A DNA stretch of 64,000 nucleotides, from the NCBI GenBank assembly GCA_002731275.1, contig PCBK01000110.1:37120-101119 (forward strand), given 5' to 3'. The notes under the pieces are model-generated. The model was not told the origin of the DNA and ran no database searches. It saw only the letters and a program-made list of their open reading frames with translations. The DNA is from Deltaproteobacteria bacterium. GTDB taxonomy: Bacteria; Myxococcota_C; UBA6777. Positions within the stretch are counted from its first letter, which is position 1, and each line of letters begins with the position of its first letter. This document shows positions 17,987 through 27,700 of this stretch, piece by piece. The position numbers and the translations under genes are program-made.

Positions 17987-18067
17987 ACCAACCACATTGA
18001 CATCATAAAAGGACACTGTGTATCTTTCGGAGCGCCCTTTTCGACCCACACAAAAAGGAAGATACAC

Positions 18068-19063
18068 ATGAGAAAAAACGAACCTAGCTCATCTCCTGAA
18101 GTCGCAGCCCTCGTGTACGGCAACATCGCCGTCCGCATCCTCGGTATCATTATGATCCTCGGAGGCCTTTGGGGTGCCTGGAAAGTCGGCTCCACCATCT
18201 ACTCACTCTTCAAAGAACCCAAACAAGTTAAAGCATTCGCGAAAGCCATCGAACACGAAACTGAGATCAATAAAGGCATCCACGCCTTCATGCTTGAATT
18301 CAGCGACGTCGCCCAAAAATACAGAAATATCAAATATCTGACACACCAAGATGAACTGCGCTGGAAGTACGCTCATGAACGCTACAAGTTGGCGTACAAA
18401 CAAACCAAATACGTTTACAATCCCCCTCTTCCCAAAAGACCCGTAAAAGAGGAACGAAAACAGGATGTCAAACGCGAAGCGAAACAAGAGACAAAACAAG
18501 AGACCAAAGCAAAGCCATCGCCAAAAACCCTCCTCGGCACACTCAAAAAGGCGGAGACCAAAGCCCCAGCCATGACCGCCGAAGAGAAAGGCAAGCAGAT
18601 GGTCGAAAAGCTCCTCGCGGCAGCCAAACAAATCACAAAAGATATCAAACAAAAACAAGCTACAAAGCAAGCCAAGCCCAAAAAGGCTGCAACACAAGCC
18701 AAAAAAACACAGAAGCAGGTCCAAAAGGTCGCGTTTGTCGCAAAGCCCCCTCCATTTAAAGCACCTCCCTTTGCAGGTATGAAGGTCATCAAAATTGAGA
18801 GACAACGACTCAAACCCATCGACTTTGCCTACTTCTTCGCGTGGATGATCTCCCTCATCATCCTCTTCGCCCTCGCTCGACTCGCCCTCGCCATCATCAA
18901 AGCAGGTGGACAGCTCGCCATCACAGGATTTAGCAGGGATAAACTCGTCAAAGAGATCGCACAAGAACTACGTACCCAAATCGCACTCGATACAGCCCGA
19001 GGCGAAGATGGCTACAGTGAATTAAAAGACGCCTTTGATGATCTCAAAAGCAAACACTCCTGA
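18068..19063 (+). CDS. Lys-rich membrane protein of unknown function
   Basis: 331 residues, ATG at 18068 after AAAAGGAAG. One hydrophobic helix lies at about 22-42 (ILGIIMILGGLWGAWKVGS) and another at about 255-277 (FAWMISLIILFALARLALAI). Between them lies a large, strongly basic and low-complexity region (about 120-225) built from KQETKQETKAKPSPK-like and KQATKQAKPKKAATQ-like stretches rich in Lys, Ala and Gln, preceded by a helical segment. It resembles linker regions of TonB- or TolA-like bridging proteins in composition, but there is no recognisable terminal domain. The hairpin at 19090-19109 may end its transcript. Confidence 0.7.
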   Translation: MRKNEPSSSPEVAALVYGNIAVRILGIIMILGGLWGAWKVGSTIYSLFKEPKQVKAFAKAIEHETEINKGIHAFMLEFSDVAQKYRNIKYLTHQDELRWKYAHERYKLAYKQTKYVYNPPLPKRPVKEERKQDVKREAKQETKQETKAKPSPKTLLGTLKKAETKAPAMTAEEKGKQMVEKLLAAAKQITKDIKQKQATKQAKPKKAATQAKKTQKQVQKVAFVAKPPPFKAPPFAGMKVIKIERQRLKPIDFAYFFAWMISLIILFALARLALAIIKAGGQLAITGFSRDKLVKEIAQELRTQIALDTARGEDGYSELKDAFDDLKSKHS

Positions 19064-19451
19064 AAACACATCTGAAAACACATCCCCTTCAGTCATCGAT
19101 CAATGACTGACTTGTCTTTGATTGTACACTTTCAAGTCATCGATCGAACACTCCGCCTCTTCCCGTGTCATGTACAATCCAACCAATCGACTGTTACGAA
19201 AAGAGAAAAGATGTACACGGCATCATGGTACGCATCTTGATATATGGCAGGGTCCACACACTATGATCTTGCTTCTGGATAGGCAAGACAGGGTTCTTGT
19301 GTGTTCAAGACGAACGCAAAACCACACGCAACTCCATCCTCATCGGATCGTGAAGTGCGATATCTCCCAAGAGCCTTGCAGTACGTATCATTATCACAAT
19401 GGACCATGTCAACGTACTTGTCTTGCCTATCCCTAAGCAGCTTTTTTCCCC
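19064..19451. other. Convergent intergenic interval with one stem-loop
   Basis: About 390 bases between two convergent genes. CAGTCAT (19090-19096) and ATGACTG (19103-19109) form a seven-pair hairpin with a six-base loop 27 bases after the stop of the upstream gene. It lacks a T-run, so it is only a possible terminator. The rest shows no supported gene. Confidence 0.45.
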
Positions 19452-21119
19452 TCACGTCTCGGACTGCTCTTCCTCCTGCCCAAGCGCAAACTGTACAGCA
19501 TCCTCAACATTCATAAAGAAGTGCTGTGGGGTCAGTTTATCCCACAGACCAGAGGCTTTCATCACATTGAGCACCGGCATTTTCACACTCGCAAAGATCA
19601 ACCGGATCCCACGCTTGCTGTAATCATCGGCGATATCGTGAAGAGCCGCGTCCGCGCTGCTATCGAGCTGTGTCATACTGCACGCCTCGATAATGACTGT
19701 ATGTAGCGGTGGGTTCGCTTCGTTCTCCAGTGTCTTCAAGAGGTCTTTCAAAAAGGTCACGTTCCCAAAGTAGAACTGTGCATCAAACCGCAAGATGACC
19801 ATTCCAGGATAGGGGCTCGCGTCTTCGTAATTGCGAACGTTCCGAAAGTCAACACTGTCTCCAACACGTCCCAAGACAGCGACATGAGGCCGCGTCGAGC
19901 GATACAAAAAGAGGGCCAACGAACACCCGACACCGATCAAGATCCCCGGCTCGATCCCAACAACCAACGTCGCGACAAATGTAATGATCAACAGCCACAT
20001 ATCGGCGATCTTCACCTTGTACAGATGCTTGACAATCTGCACATCAATCAACCCAAAGACCGCAGTCATAATGATCGCCGCCAACGCCGCTTTGGGCATA
20101 TAGTAGAATGTCTTTGTCAAGAACGCCAACGTCAAACCTATCCACGTCGCGGCGATCATCAACGTGTACGGAGACGTCGACCCTGCGCTCGCGTGGACAG
20201 CCGAACGGGAGAAGCTCGCGCTCACAGGAAACCCCTGGCTGATCGCAGCCGCGAAGTTCGACGCCCCAATCGCCAACAGCTCGCGATTGGCAGAGATGTC
20301 GTAGCGATTGCGATTGGCGAAGGTCTTGGCGATCGAGATAATCGTCAAGTATCCGACAAATGCGATAACAAAGGCTGTTGGGAGTAGGCCCCAAAATGTC
20401 TTCCAATCCAGTCGAGGGACGGAGATGGTCGGAAAACCAACAGGGATCTTCCCGAGAATCGCGACCTTCTGTGCGTCGAGACCAAGCCCCCATACGATGA
20501 TCGTCGCGAGCAGTGTGACCGCCAACGCCCTTGGAAACATCTTGTTCATCTTCTTGAGGACGGTCAGCAAGATGATGCTCCCAATCCCGATGAGCGCTGT
20601 GTAGATATTGGTCTGTGGGAGATGCTTGATCGTCTGCCACAAGAGCTCATAAAAGTACGCGCTCTTTGGGGCTGAATAGCCGAACAGATGCCTCATCTGA
20701 CTGAAGCCGATGATCAACGCCGCGGCCGAGGTAAATCCACTGATGACAGGACGTGAGAGGAAGTTGACGAGAAAACCAAAGCGCAACATCCCCAAAATCA
20801 ACTGGATCGCCGCAACTTGGAGGGTCAAAATCGCCGCAATAATGGCGTAATTCCCTTTGGTCACAAAGGCCAAACCACTCAACGTCGTCCCAACGATCAA
20901 CGTATCGAGCGCGCCGGGTCCTACAGCCAACTCACGGGAGCGACCGATCAGGGCGTACACAAACAACGGCAATAACGAAGCATACAGACCATGGATGGGG
21001 TCCATTCCAGCGACCAACGCGTATGCCATCCCTTGCGGAATCAACATCACGGCGGTCGTCGTCCCTGCGATGAGATTTTGCGTGAGTAACTTTCGCTTAT
21101 CTTGGGTTTCAGTCGTCAT
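19452..21119 (-). CDS. SulP-family anion transporter with C-terminal STAS domain
   Basis: Inner-membrane anion transporter (sulfate, bicarbonate or a dicarboxylate), 555 residues. The start is ATG at 21119. The SulP signature region is visible in AGTTTAVMLIPQGMAYALVAG and in DPIHGLYASLLPLFVYALIGRS, with about eleven hydrophobic segments up to residue 400. SANRELLAIGASNFAAAISQG is the conserved SulP core motif. The STAS domain occupies roughly 430-545, with EACSMTQLDSSADAALHDIA as the usual phosphorylatable loop region. The substrate cannot be decided. It is monocistronic and divergent from a small membrane protein. Confidence 0.92.
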   Translation of the reverse strand: MTTETQDKRKLLTQNLIAGTTTAVMLIPQGMAYALVAGMDPIHGLYASLLPLFVYALIGRSRELAVGPGALDTLIVGTTLSGLAFVTKGNYAIIAAILTLQVAAIQLILGMLRFGFLVNFLSRPVISGFTSAAALIIGFSQMRHLFGYSAPKSAYFYELLWQTIKHLPQTNIYTALIGIGSIILLTVLKKMNKMFPRALAVTLLATIIVWGLGLDAQKVAILGKIPVGFPTISVPRLDWKTFWGLLPTAFVIAFVGYLTIISIAKTFANRNRYDISANRELLAIGASNFAAAISQGFPVSASFSRSAVHASAGSTSPYTLMIAATWIGLTLAFLTKTFYYMPKAALAAIIMTAVFGLIDVQIVKHLYKVKIADMWLLIITFVATLVVGIEPGILIGVGCSLALFLYRSTRPHVAVLGRVGDSVDFRNVRNYEDASPYPGMVILRFDAQFYFGNVTFLKDLLKTLENEANPPLHTVIIEACSMTQLDSSADAALHDIADDYSKRGIRLIFASVKMPVLNVMKASGLWDKLTPQHFFMNVEDAVQFALGQEEEQSET

Positions 21120-21330
21120 GAATCAGACTCTCCGCTCCTCTTTTCGAGACAATACAACGACGATATCCTTCACTTATGGATACAACGTCGACGAAAACTG
21201 CCAACAAGATGCCCTCATACACACCTTTTGTCCAGCCTCACACATGGGAAAAGCCTTGGTCACATCGCTTGCAGATCGAGGATGAATTGGCTATGCTCTG
21301 CAACCAAACCACTTATAATGAGGTACTTTC

Positions 21331-22068
21331 ATGAACGAAGCTCACTACCCAACGCAGGCGAAAATAGAAGAATCGCTCAGGTTGTGCATCATCGCGCTCC
21401 TGATCTCGTTGGTGCCCAAACTCTCCTATCTCCTCTTCAATGTTGTTGAGCTCATACACACTCTTCAGCTCCCACTTTTGGAGTCAGCGTTTCGTCTCAT
21501 TCCAATGAGTCCATTTTATTTCTTCATGCGTAACAACTTCTTTTTGTATGGGGCTTCTGCGTTCCTCTTTGCGCTCGCGGCCTTGTTGCTTCAGCAAGAA
21601 ACCTCTCCCTCTCGGACAAAAACACTCCTTCAAGTCGCGCTCGTAAGCTTTTTACTCTCGGGGTTATTAACACTTGTAGGTCATTTTCTCCCGACGGTTC
21701 TACGCAACAGTATCCGTATCTTTTTGCTCCCAACGATTCTCTACGTCGTCGCCTACGGTAGCTTCTACCAGGCTTACACGGAGATGTCGGGTCGAGGAGA
21801 TAACGTAAAGGTGTGGCTGCTTGGCGCATTGATCTGGGAAGTCAGTGTTGTACGTATCTTCATCATGCTCCCATCCATCTCGGGTATCATGACGCTGCGA
21901 TATCTTGTGATTGTATCTTCGGTCTTCGCTGGCTTGGTCGTCATCCTTCTCCTCCTAGCGCTCTTTCTCACCCACTCTGCCAATAAGGCTCCCAAGAAAA
22001 ACACCCCTCCAGTCACACCACAAGAAGACTTACAAGACTCCCTCAAAGATCTGCTCAAAAAGAAGTAA
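21331..22068 (+). CDS. Predicted six-helix membrane protein
   Basis: 245 residues, ATG at 21331 with GAGG seven bases upstream. Hydrophobicity suggests six helices, roughly 19-40, 66-88, 98-118, 126-145, 160-180 and 190-215. A short cytoplasmic tail rich in Pro, Asp and Lys ends in KDLLKKK. There is no motif I can link to a family. Bases TATAAT at 21314-21319 lie too close to the start to be a normal -10 box. Confidence 0.65.
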   Translation: MNEAHYPTQAKIEESLRLCIIALLISLVPKLSYLLFNVVELIHTLQLPLLESAFRLIPMSPFYFFMRNNFFLYGASAFLFALAALLLQQETSPSRTKTLLQVALVSFLLSGLLTLVGHFLPTVLRNSIRIFLLPTILYVVAYGSFYQAYTEMSGRGDNVKVWLLGALIWEVSVVRIFIMLPSISGIMTLRYLVIVSSVFAGLVVILLLLALFLTHSANKAPKKNTPPVTPQEDLQDSLKDLLKKK

Positions 22069-22204
22069 ACAAGCGCACTTCCAGGGCATCCAAAAGAAAG
22101 CCTCCTGCACCCTCTCCAAATAGTCCGATACCCCAAAAGATCTCACCTTCCCTTACGGACAGTGCAGTCCACAAAGATCCACATACAACGCATGGTCGCA
22201 GGAC

Positions 22205-22232
22205 TTGCAATTTGGTGAAAAGGCACTATAAT
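22205..22232 (+). promoter_or_regulatory. Sigma70-type promoter of the Fic-protein gene
   Basis: TTGCAA (22205-22210) and TATAAT (22227-22232) are separated by 16 bp, directly followed by a run of eight C. The expected start site is about 25 bases before the ATG at 22263 and leaves room for its AAGGAG ribosome-binding site. Confidence 0.6.
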
Positions 22233-22262
22233 CCCCCCCCATCAATCACACAAGGAGACGGG

Positions 22263-22886
22263 ATGTTACACCAGCTCAAAGCGATGACAATGGGCGAGCC
22301 AAATGAGGCGCTGCTCAAAGAATTGATAGACCAACAGGTCCCTTTACCGATCGCCCTTTCACGTATTGCGGCGCTACACACAGCGTCAACCGAGGTGCAT
22401 GAACCTCTTCGTGGCGAGGTCGTCTTCGCAGATGAGCACTACTTCCCTCACCCCCTTGATGTCGAGCCTTTGTTGCTGTTCTTCTTGCAGCAACTTCACG
22501 GCCTTTGGGAGTCCTCCACCTCCATCGAAGATGACCTTCACATCGCGACCTTTGCGATGTTTGGTGTCCTCGCCATCCATCCCTTTACGAATGGAAATGG
22601 CCGCACCTCACAAGATTTTGCACAATATCTTTTGATGAGACGATGGGAGCTTGACGCCCCACCACTTCAGCTCCCGAAAGAAGCATACAACCGTCTGGCA
22701 CATGCCTTTGCCAACCAAACAGTACACTGTGACGGACAATCCCCCGAGGCTTTTTACGCGCTTCGTCAATCACTCTCCGAGCTGTTCGACAAGACGACAC
22801 TTGCCTCGCTCAAACAAAATGATTCATTTGCCCTCGTGGCAGATTATCTCAAACAAACCATATATATCGAAACAGACGAAGATTAA
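22263..22886 (+). CDS. Fic-domain protein with an altered active-site motif
   Basis: 207 residues from the ATG at 22263 (AAGGAG five bases upstream). Fic proteins transfer AMP or other phosphate-containing groups to hydroxyl side chains of target proteins. The core motif is present at about residues 106-117 as HPFTNGNGRTSQ. The catalytic His106, Asn112 and Arg114 are kept, the Asp/Glu of the canonical HxFx(D/E)GNGRxxR is Asn110, and the last Arg is Gln117. FADEHYFPHP upstream is the usual flap region. The inhibitory (S/T)xxxE(G/N) motif is not clear; TASTEV near residue 40 only partly fits. A second gene follows after 17 bases and may be a partner. Activity could be reduced or different because of the two substitutions. 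Confidence 0.85.
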   Translation: MLHQLKAMTMGEPNEALLKELIDQQVPLPIALSRIAALHTASTEVHEPLRGEVVFADEHYFPHPLDVEPLLLFFLQQLHGLWESSTSIEDDLHIATFAMFGVLAIHPFTNGNGRTSQDFAQYLLMRRWELDAPPLQLPKEAYNRLAHAFANQTVHCDGQSPEAFYALRQSLSELFDKTTLASLKQNDSFALVADYLKQTIYIETDED

Positions 22887-22903
22887 CACAAAGGGAGGCA
22901 CAC

Positions 22904-23536
22904 ATGCCTAGTATTCCCAAGCTCAACAACATCGCGCAAAGTATCATCTCCGGTGAACGCCCACTCGACGAAGCTGCCGCAAACGAATTGATCCAATCCG
23001 CGGTCTCTGATGGACGCATTCACAAAGATGAAGAGCTCAAACTCCTCGAACAAGTCGAAGCAAGTGCTCCCAAAGGCAGCGTGTTTGGCCGCGAGTTGCT
23101 CAAAGAGTTCATCGAAGGCGGTGAAAACCGCATTCGCTCCAAGCACTCCAAGCAAAAAACATCATCTTACCCGGCGACTCGCTTCTACAACACCTGGATG
23201 CGCTCCTTCAACCCCTTCTTGCCGACCTACGAAGTCCCCAAACCTTCTTATGCAAGCACTGAAAAAGGTGGTCCAGGCAATTACACAAGAGATCTCGCCA
23301 CACAGACCGAACAAAACGCTGTCCGCAACCTCACCAACGAGAGAGTCCTCGAAGATCTCGTGATGAAGTTCGAAGGCGCCTCCACCAAACAATTCGGCTG
23401 GACCCGCACAGCGCACGTCCCCAACGACGATGTCTATCAGGTCTACCTCAACGAGGTCAAAGGCCAACCCATCAACGAATACAATCCCCTTGAGGCCGTC
23501 GAGAACTACCTCAAAGCCAACTACACAGAGAAGTAG
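22904..23536 (+). CDS. Unknown protein co-transcribed with the Fic gene
   Basis: 210 residues, ATG at 22904 with AAGGGAGG upstream, 17 bases after the Fic stop. No signal peptide or membrane helix. Residues 15-60 are helical and acidic with GRIHKDEELKLLEQV, which recalls TerB-like or EF-hand-derived helices without a clear calcium loop. The second half is rich in Asn, Tyr and Pro (FYNTWMRSFNPFLPTYEVPK) and ends with a helix EAVENYLKANYTEK. It could be a target, regulator or antitoxin of the Fic protein, but it is much longer than known FicA antitoxins and I do not see their motif. This is an operon-level inference only. Confidence 0.65.
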   Translation: MPSIPKLNNIAQSIISGERPLDEAAANELIQSAVSDGRIHKDEELKLLEQVEASAPKGSVFGRELLKEFIEGGENRIRSKHSKQKTSSYPATRFYNTWMRSFNPFLPTYEVPKPSYASTEKGGPGNYTRDLATQTEQNAVRNLTNERVLEDLVMKFEGASTKQFGWTRTAHVPNDDVYQVYLNEVKGQPINEYNPLEAVENYLKANYTEK

Positions 23537-23640
23537 CTCCCCCCTCGACACATGACCTCCCCCTTCTCTCCTCACAAACAACGCCTAAGATCGATATAAA
23601 CCCATAGCGTCCGTAACGATCACATCAAAGGGATGATGAT

Positions 23641-24522
23641 ATGCTAGAGAGCCTTCTTCGAGAATTGCCCAAAACATTTGACACTTCGGACATCAAGCAA
23701 CACTTGCTGTTACGTGCAGGAATACAGCGCTCCCTTGGGCAAAGTCTCCTCCTCCAAACAGACACTTTGCACCTCTTCTCTCGTGAATCGCAACTCAAAC
23801 CATTTGTCGAAATACCACTCTCTCGCACCAAACGACCCACACTCAAAGAAGACACATTCAAGACACTCCTCCTTTTGACCAAGCAAGATGGGAGCACGCT
23901 ACAGCTCGAAGTCTCCAGCTTTGAAAAAGATGACTGTCAGACATTCTTGCAACAGCTCACACAGCCATCCAAGTCTTCAACACCGGACACCACAGCTTCG
24001 ACAGAAGAACGTCCCACCAATCATACAGAAGAAGCTCCCCCTGTCCCACCTCGCATTGAAACGACGAAGAGTCTCGATGAGACCTCTGATACAGACACGG
24101 ATATCTTGATCGAGCAGATCCGTACTCGACTCGAACGAGACGAAAAGATCCAGGCCGTCAAAGACGCCCGCGACGCGACAGGGATGTCTCTCAAAGAGGC
24201 AAAAGAGTTTGTTGACATGGTGGAAGCGGAGAGTCACGAGGATAGAGCAGCTTCCAAAGATATGCACAGGCAAGTTGCGCAATATCTGCAAGCAGGACAG
24301 ATGATCCAAGCAGTCAAATATGTCCGCGAACAGACAGGGCTCGGTCTCAAAGAGGCGAAAGAGTTTGTGGACACTGTCGATTGGGCGCAATCACACTCTT
24401 CAACAGAGCAAGAAACTCCATCCACAGAAGAAGAGAAAGCGAAGCCAACGGTCACACTTATCGTGTGGGTCATTCTACTCATTGTATTTTTTGCGATATA
24501 CAAGTATCTCGTGCCAAACTGA
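23641..24522 (+). CDS. Tail-anchored protein with two bL12-C-terminal-like motifs
   Basis: 293 residues, ATG at 23641. The first 105 residues form a possible beta-rich domain (LLLQTDTLHLFSRESQLKPF). After a Ser/Thr/Pro linker, two copies of a motif appear at about 168-200 and 220-250: KIQAVKDARDATGMSLKEAK and MIQAVKYVREQTGLGLKEAK, each followed by EFVD. This is the signature of the ribosomal protein bL12 C-terminal fold (KIxVIKxVRExTGLGLKEAK), which binds translation factors in the ribosome. The protein ends with a single hydrophobic helix (VTLIVWVILLIVFFAIYKYL), so the domains would face the cytosol at the membrane. The motif identity is strong; the function is unknown. Confidence 0.75.
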   Translation: MLESLLRELPKTFDTSDIKQHLLLRAGIQRSLGQSLLLQTDTLHLFSRESQLKPFVEIPLSRTKRPTLKEDTFKTLLLLTKQDGSTLQLEVSSFEKDDCQTFLQQLTQPSKSSTPDTTASTEERPTNHTEEAPPVPPRIETTKSLDETSDTDTDILIEQIRTRLERDEKIQAVKDARDATGMSLKEAKEFVDMVEAESHEDRAASKDMHRQVAQYLQAGQMIQAVKYVREQTGLGLKEAKEFVDTVDWAQSHSSTEQETPSTEEEKAKPTVTLIVWVILLIVFFAIYKYLVPN

Positions 24523-24740
24523 GTCTCTAACAAAGTCCCACCAACATCACACCCCAACACATCTCCGGACATCCCCCAACAAGAGACGAGCAGTCTGTGA
24601 GCTACGTGCTCTCTCGTTCAGACCCTACAGATGGGGGAAAATCCTTTTCTTTTCTTGTACTGAGATGAGACCTGGGCTATCTTGAGAGGGTCATAGGTGT
24701 TGTAACTCAAGGCTACCCCAAGAAAAAAAGGGAATGTTTG

Positions 24741-27700
24741 GTGCGTATGAATATAAGACATCATGTATATCTGCTGGGCATCGTTTGTCGATGCGTGATC
24801 GTCATCAGTATGTTTCTGAACGTGCAAGGTTGCGGAGAGACGACGTTACGGGATGATTGTGCGTCCTGCCCTGAGCGTTGTTTACAAGGCTTGGGTGACG
24901 AACGTTCCCGTTGTGTCGCCTGCCTCACAGATGAACAGTGTAGAAGCTCAGACCGCCCAACTCGCATCTGCACCCAAGAATTTCAATGTATCTGCAACAG
25001 CGCCCAAGACTGTCCATCAGGCAAACAATGTGCGGGGGAAAACGGATGTGTTGACTGTATCGTCGACAAGGATTGTCAAAATCCCTCCACTCCATTCTGT
25101 ATAGAAAACTTTTGCCAAGGTTGCCGCCCAGGAGACAGCCGGCAGTGTGTCATCGATGACGACACAGGTTGTGCGAAGGGTACACAAACTTGCGGCAACG
25201 ATGGCCGGTGGAATGTCTGTGATGTCCCCAACAAAAAGCCCTGTGGGTCAGGACAGTTTTGCCGCGATGGGAAGTGCGCTTGCGACCCTGGCTTATCAGC
25301 CTGTTCGGATGGATGTTATGCATTACAAACAGATCCAAAACACTGTGGTGCCTGTGGCAATGTGTGTCCTCAAGGGACCTTCTGTGCTGCAGGCGCTTGT
25401 GTAAGTCAGTGTCCGGTCCAAACACCCACGACATGTGGACAATCCTGCGTCGACACCAACACAAACGCCCACCATTGTGGTGCCTGTGGAAAAACCTGCA
25501 AACCCGGTCAGCGATGCAATGGTGGCTCATGTACCTGCCCCACAGGGCAGAGATTGTGTGATGAGCGCTGTATCGATCCAATGAATCACAACAAACACTG
25601 TGGTCGCTGCTTCAAAAGCTGTGGGGATGGGAAAGTCTGTGCAACAGGTGCGTGCCTGAGTACATGCCCTCCTTCGACATCTACGCTTTGTTATGGCGGA
25701 TGTGTCGACACAATGAACAATGAGGAGCACTGTGGAAGTTGTGGCAACGCATGTCTAGAAGGTCAGGTCTGCCGCGAAGGCAGGTGTACATGTCCAACAG
25801 GACAACAAAAGTGCGGTGCAGGCTGTGTCGACATCGAATCAAATCGCGAACATTGCGGCTCATGTGGCAAAGCCTGCAAAGACGGTCAGAGCTGTGCGGG
25901 TGGATTCTGTGTCGCTTCCTGCCCCAAGCCCACACCAGATGTGTGCCTTGGTGGGTGTTTTGACACAATGAGCAGCCCCATGCATTGCGGTTCGTGTGGA
26001 AATCGCTGCAAGACATTGATGCAATGTACACAGGGTACATGTAAGTGTCCGTCCAACTCGACACTCTGTGATGGTTCATGTGTGGACACACAACAACACC
26101 GTCTCCACTGTGGTGCCTGTCATACCCCTTGCGCAGATGGAAAACGATGTGCAGCAGGAAAGTGTGTCGACAATTGCCCAACGACAAATCCAACAGCCTG
26201 TTACGGCGGATGTGTCGATCTGCAAACGGACAACTTCCACTGTGGTCGTTGTGGAAACCGCTGCACAGGGCAAACACAATGTGTCCAAGGAACATGTCAG
26301 TGTCCATCGGGGACAACACTTTGTGGCGGTGTCTGTGTCGATACCAAACAAACATCCGCCCACTGCGGCCAGTGCAACAACCAATGTGCACAAGGCCAAA
26401 GCTGCCAAAACGGTGTTTGTGTCTGCCCTTCAGGGCTCGAAGTATGTGAAGGATTGTGTGTCGACACAAAGAGCTCATCCAACCACTGTGGTCGATGTGA
26501 TCATGCTTGCGCCACAGGAGAGAGTTGCCTTGATGGTCTCTGCCAGAGCCAAGGTTGCCAAAATGGTGCAACACAAAACTGCCCCCCGCAAGGTTGCAGC
26601 AAAGGCACAAATGGAACAATCACATGCACAGGTGTTTGCAAATATGGCACACAGACCTGTCAGAATGGGACGTGGGGAGCATGTGTTGGCGCGGTCGCTC
26701 CCAGTAAAGAGGTTTGCGACAGCAAAGACAACGACTGCGATGGACAGATCGATGAAGATGGTGTGTGCATGTGTGGTGCCAGTAACCCGATCAGGGCGTG
26801 CTACACGGGACCAGCCGGAACACGTGGTGTAGGTGAATGCAAAGATGGTGTAGAAGCATGTGACCTCGGAAAATGGAGCGGTGTGTGTACCAGTGAGACA
26901 CGTCCACAGGCCGAGCTTTGCGATGGAAAAGATAATGATTGTGATGGCCAGACAGATGAAGGCTTGAGCAATTGTGCGACCTCCTCAGGTTGGACAGTGT
27001 CGACAGTGTTTGGTGACGCGAAGTGTCATTGGGACGCACAACAGGGAAAATGGATAGATTGCTTTCGCGATGGTCCAGCTGCGCAGGCACAGTTCTACCT
27101 TCCCCGTGGAATCGTGATTGACAGTAAGGGCAACTTCTTTGTATCGACAGCGGACCACAAGATCCGCAAGATCAGCTATGTGACAAACGCAACCTGTGAG
27201 ACAACCTCCAATTACACAGGCTATTGTGTAACGACTTTTGCAGGCTCCACGATTGGCTTCGCAAATGGACAGGGAACAAGCGCGAAGTTTAAGCACCCAC
27301 ATGGTCTGGCCATCGACAAACAGGACAACCTTTACGTCGCAGACACTCACAACAACTGTATCCGAAAAATCGATCCACAAGGTAACGTCACGACCTTCGC
27401 AAGTGATCGAAAGTGTCGATACGATTCGGCAACAAAAACATATATTGATTGCTTCAAAGATGGACCGAGATTACAAGCCCAATTTTACAGACCCGAATCC
27501 CTCACCTTCGATCCTTCAGGAAATCTCTTTGTCTCTGACACGATGAACAGTAGAATCCGAAAGATCAACACAAGTGGAGTTGTCATCACGTACCTTGGGG
27601 ACGGACAGTGCACCATCGATCGAAGCACCAACAAATACATAAACTGTTTGCGCAACGGGCCACGCTCACAGGCACAGCTCGGCTATCCTCGTGGGATCGC

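Noticed and set aside
21314..21319. TATAAT as -10 box of the membrane protein gene at 21331
   Set aside because: Only 11 bases before the start codon and no -35 box at normal distance; the start site would remove the ribosome-binding site.
25681..26619. 312-codon antisense frame under the NHL lipoprotein
   Set aside because: His/Arg/Cys-rich composition mirrors the repeated Cys codons of the sense gene; no start signal.
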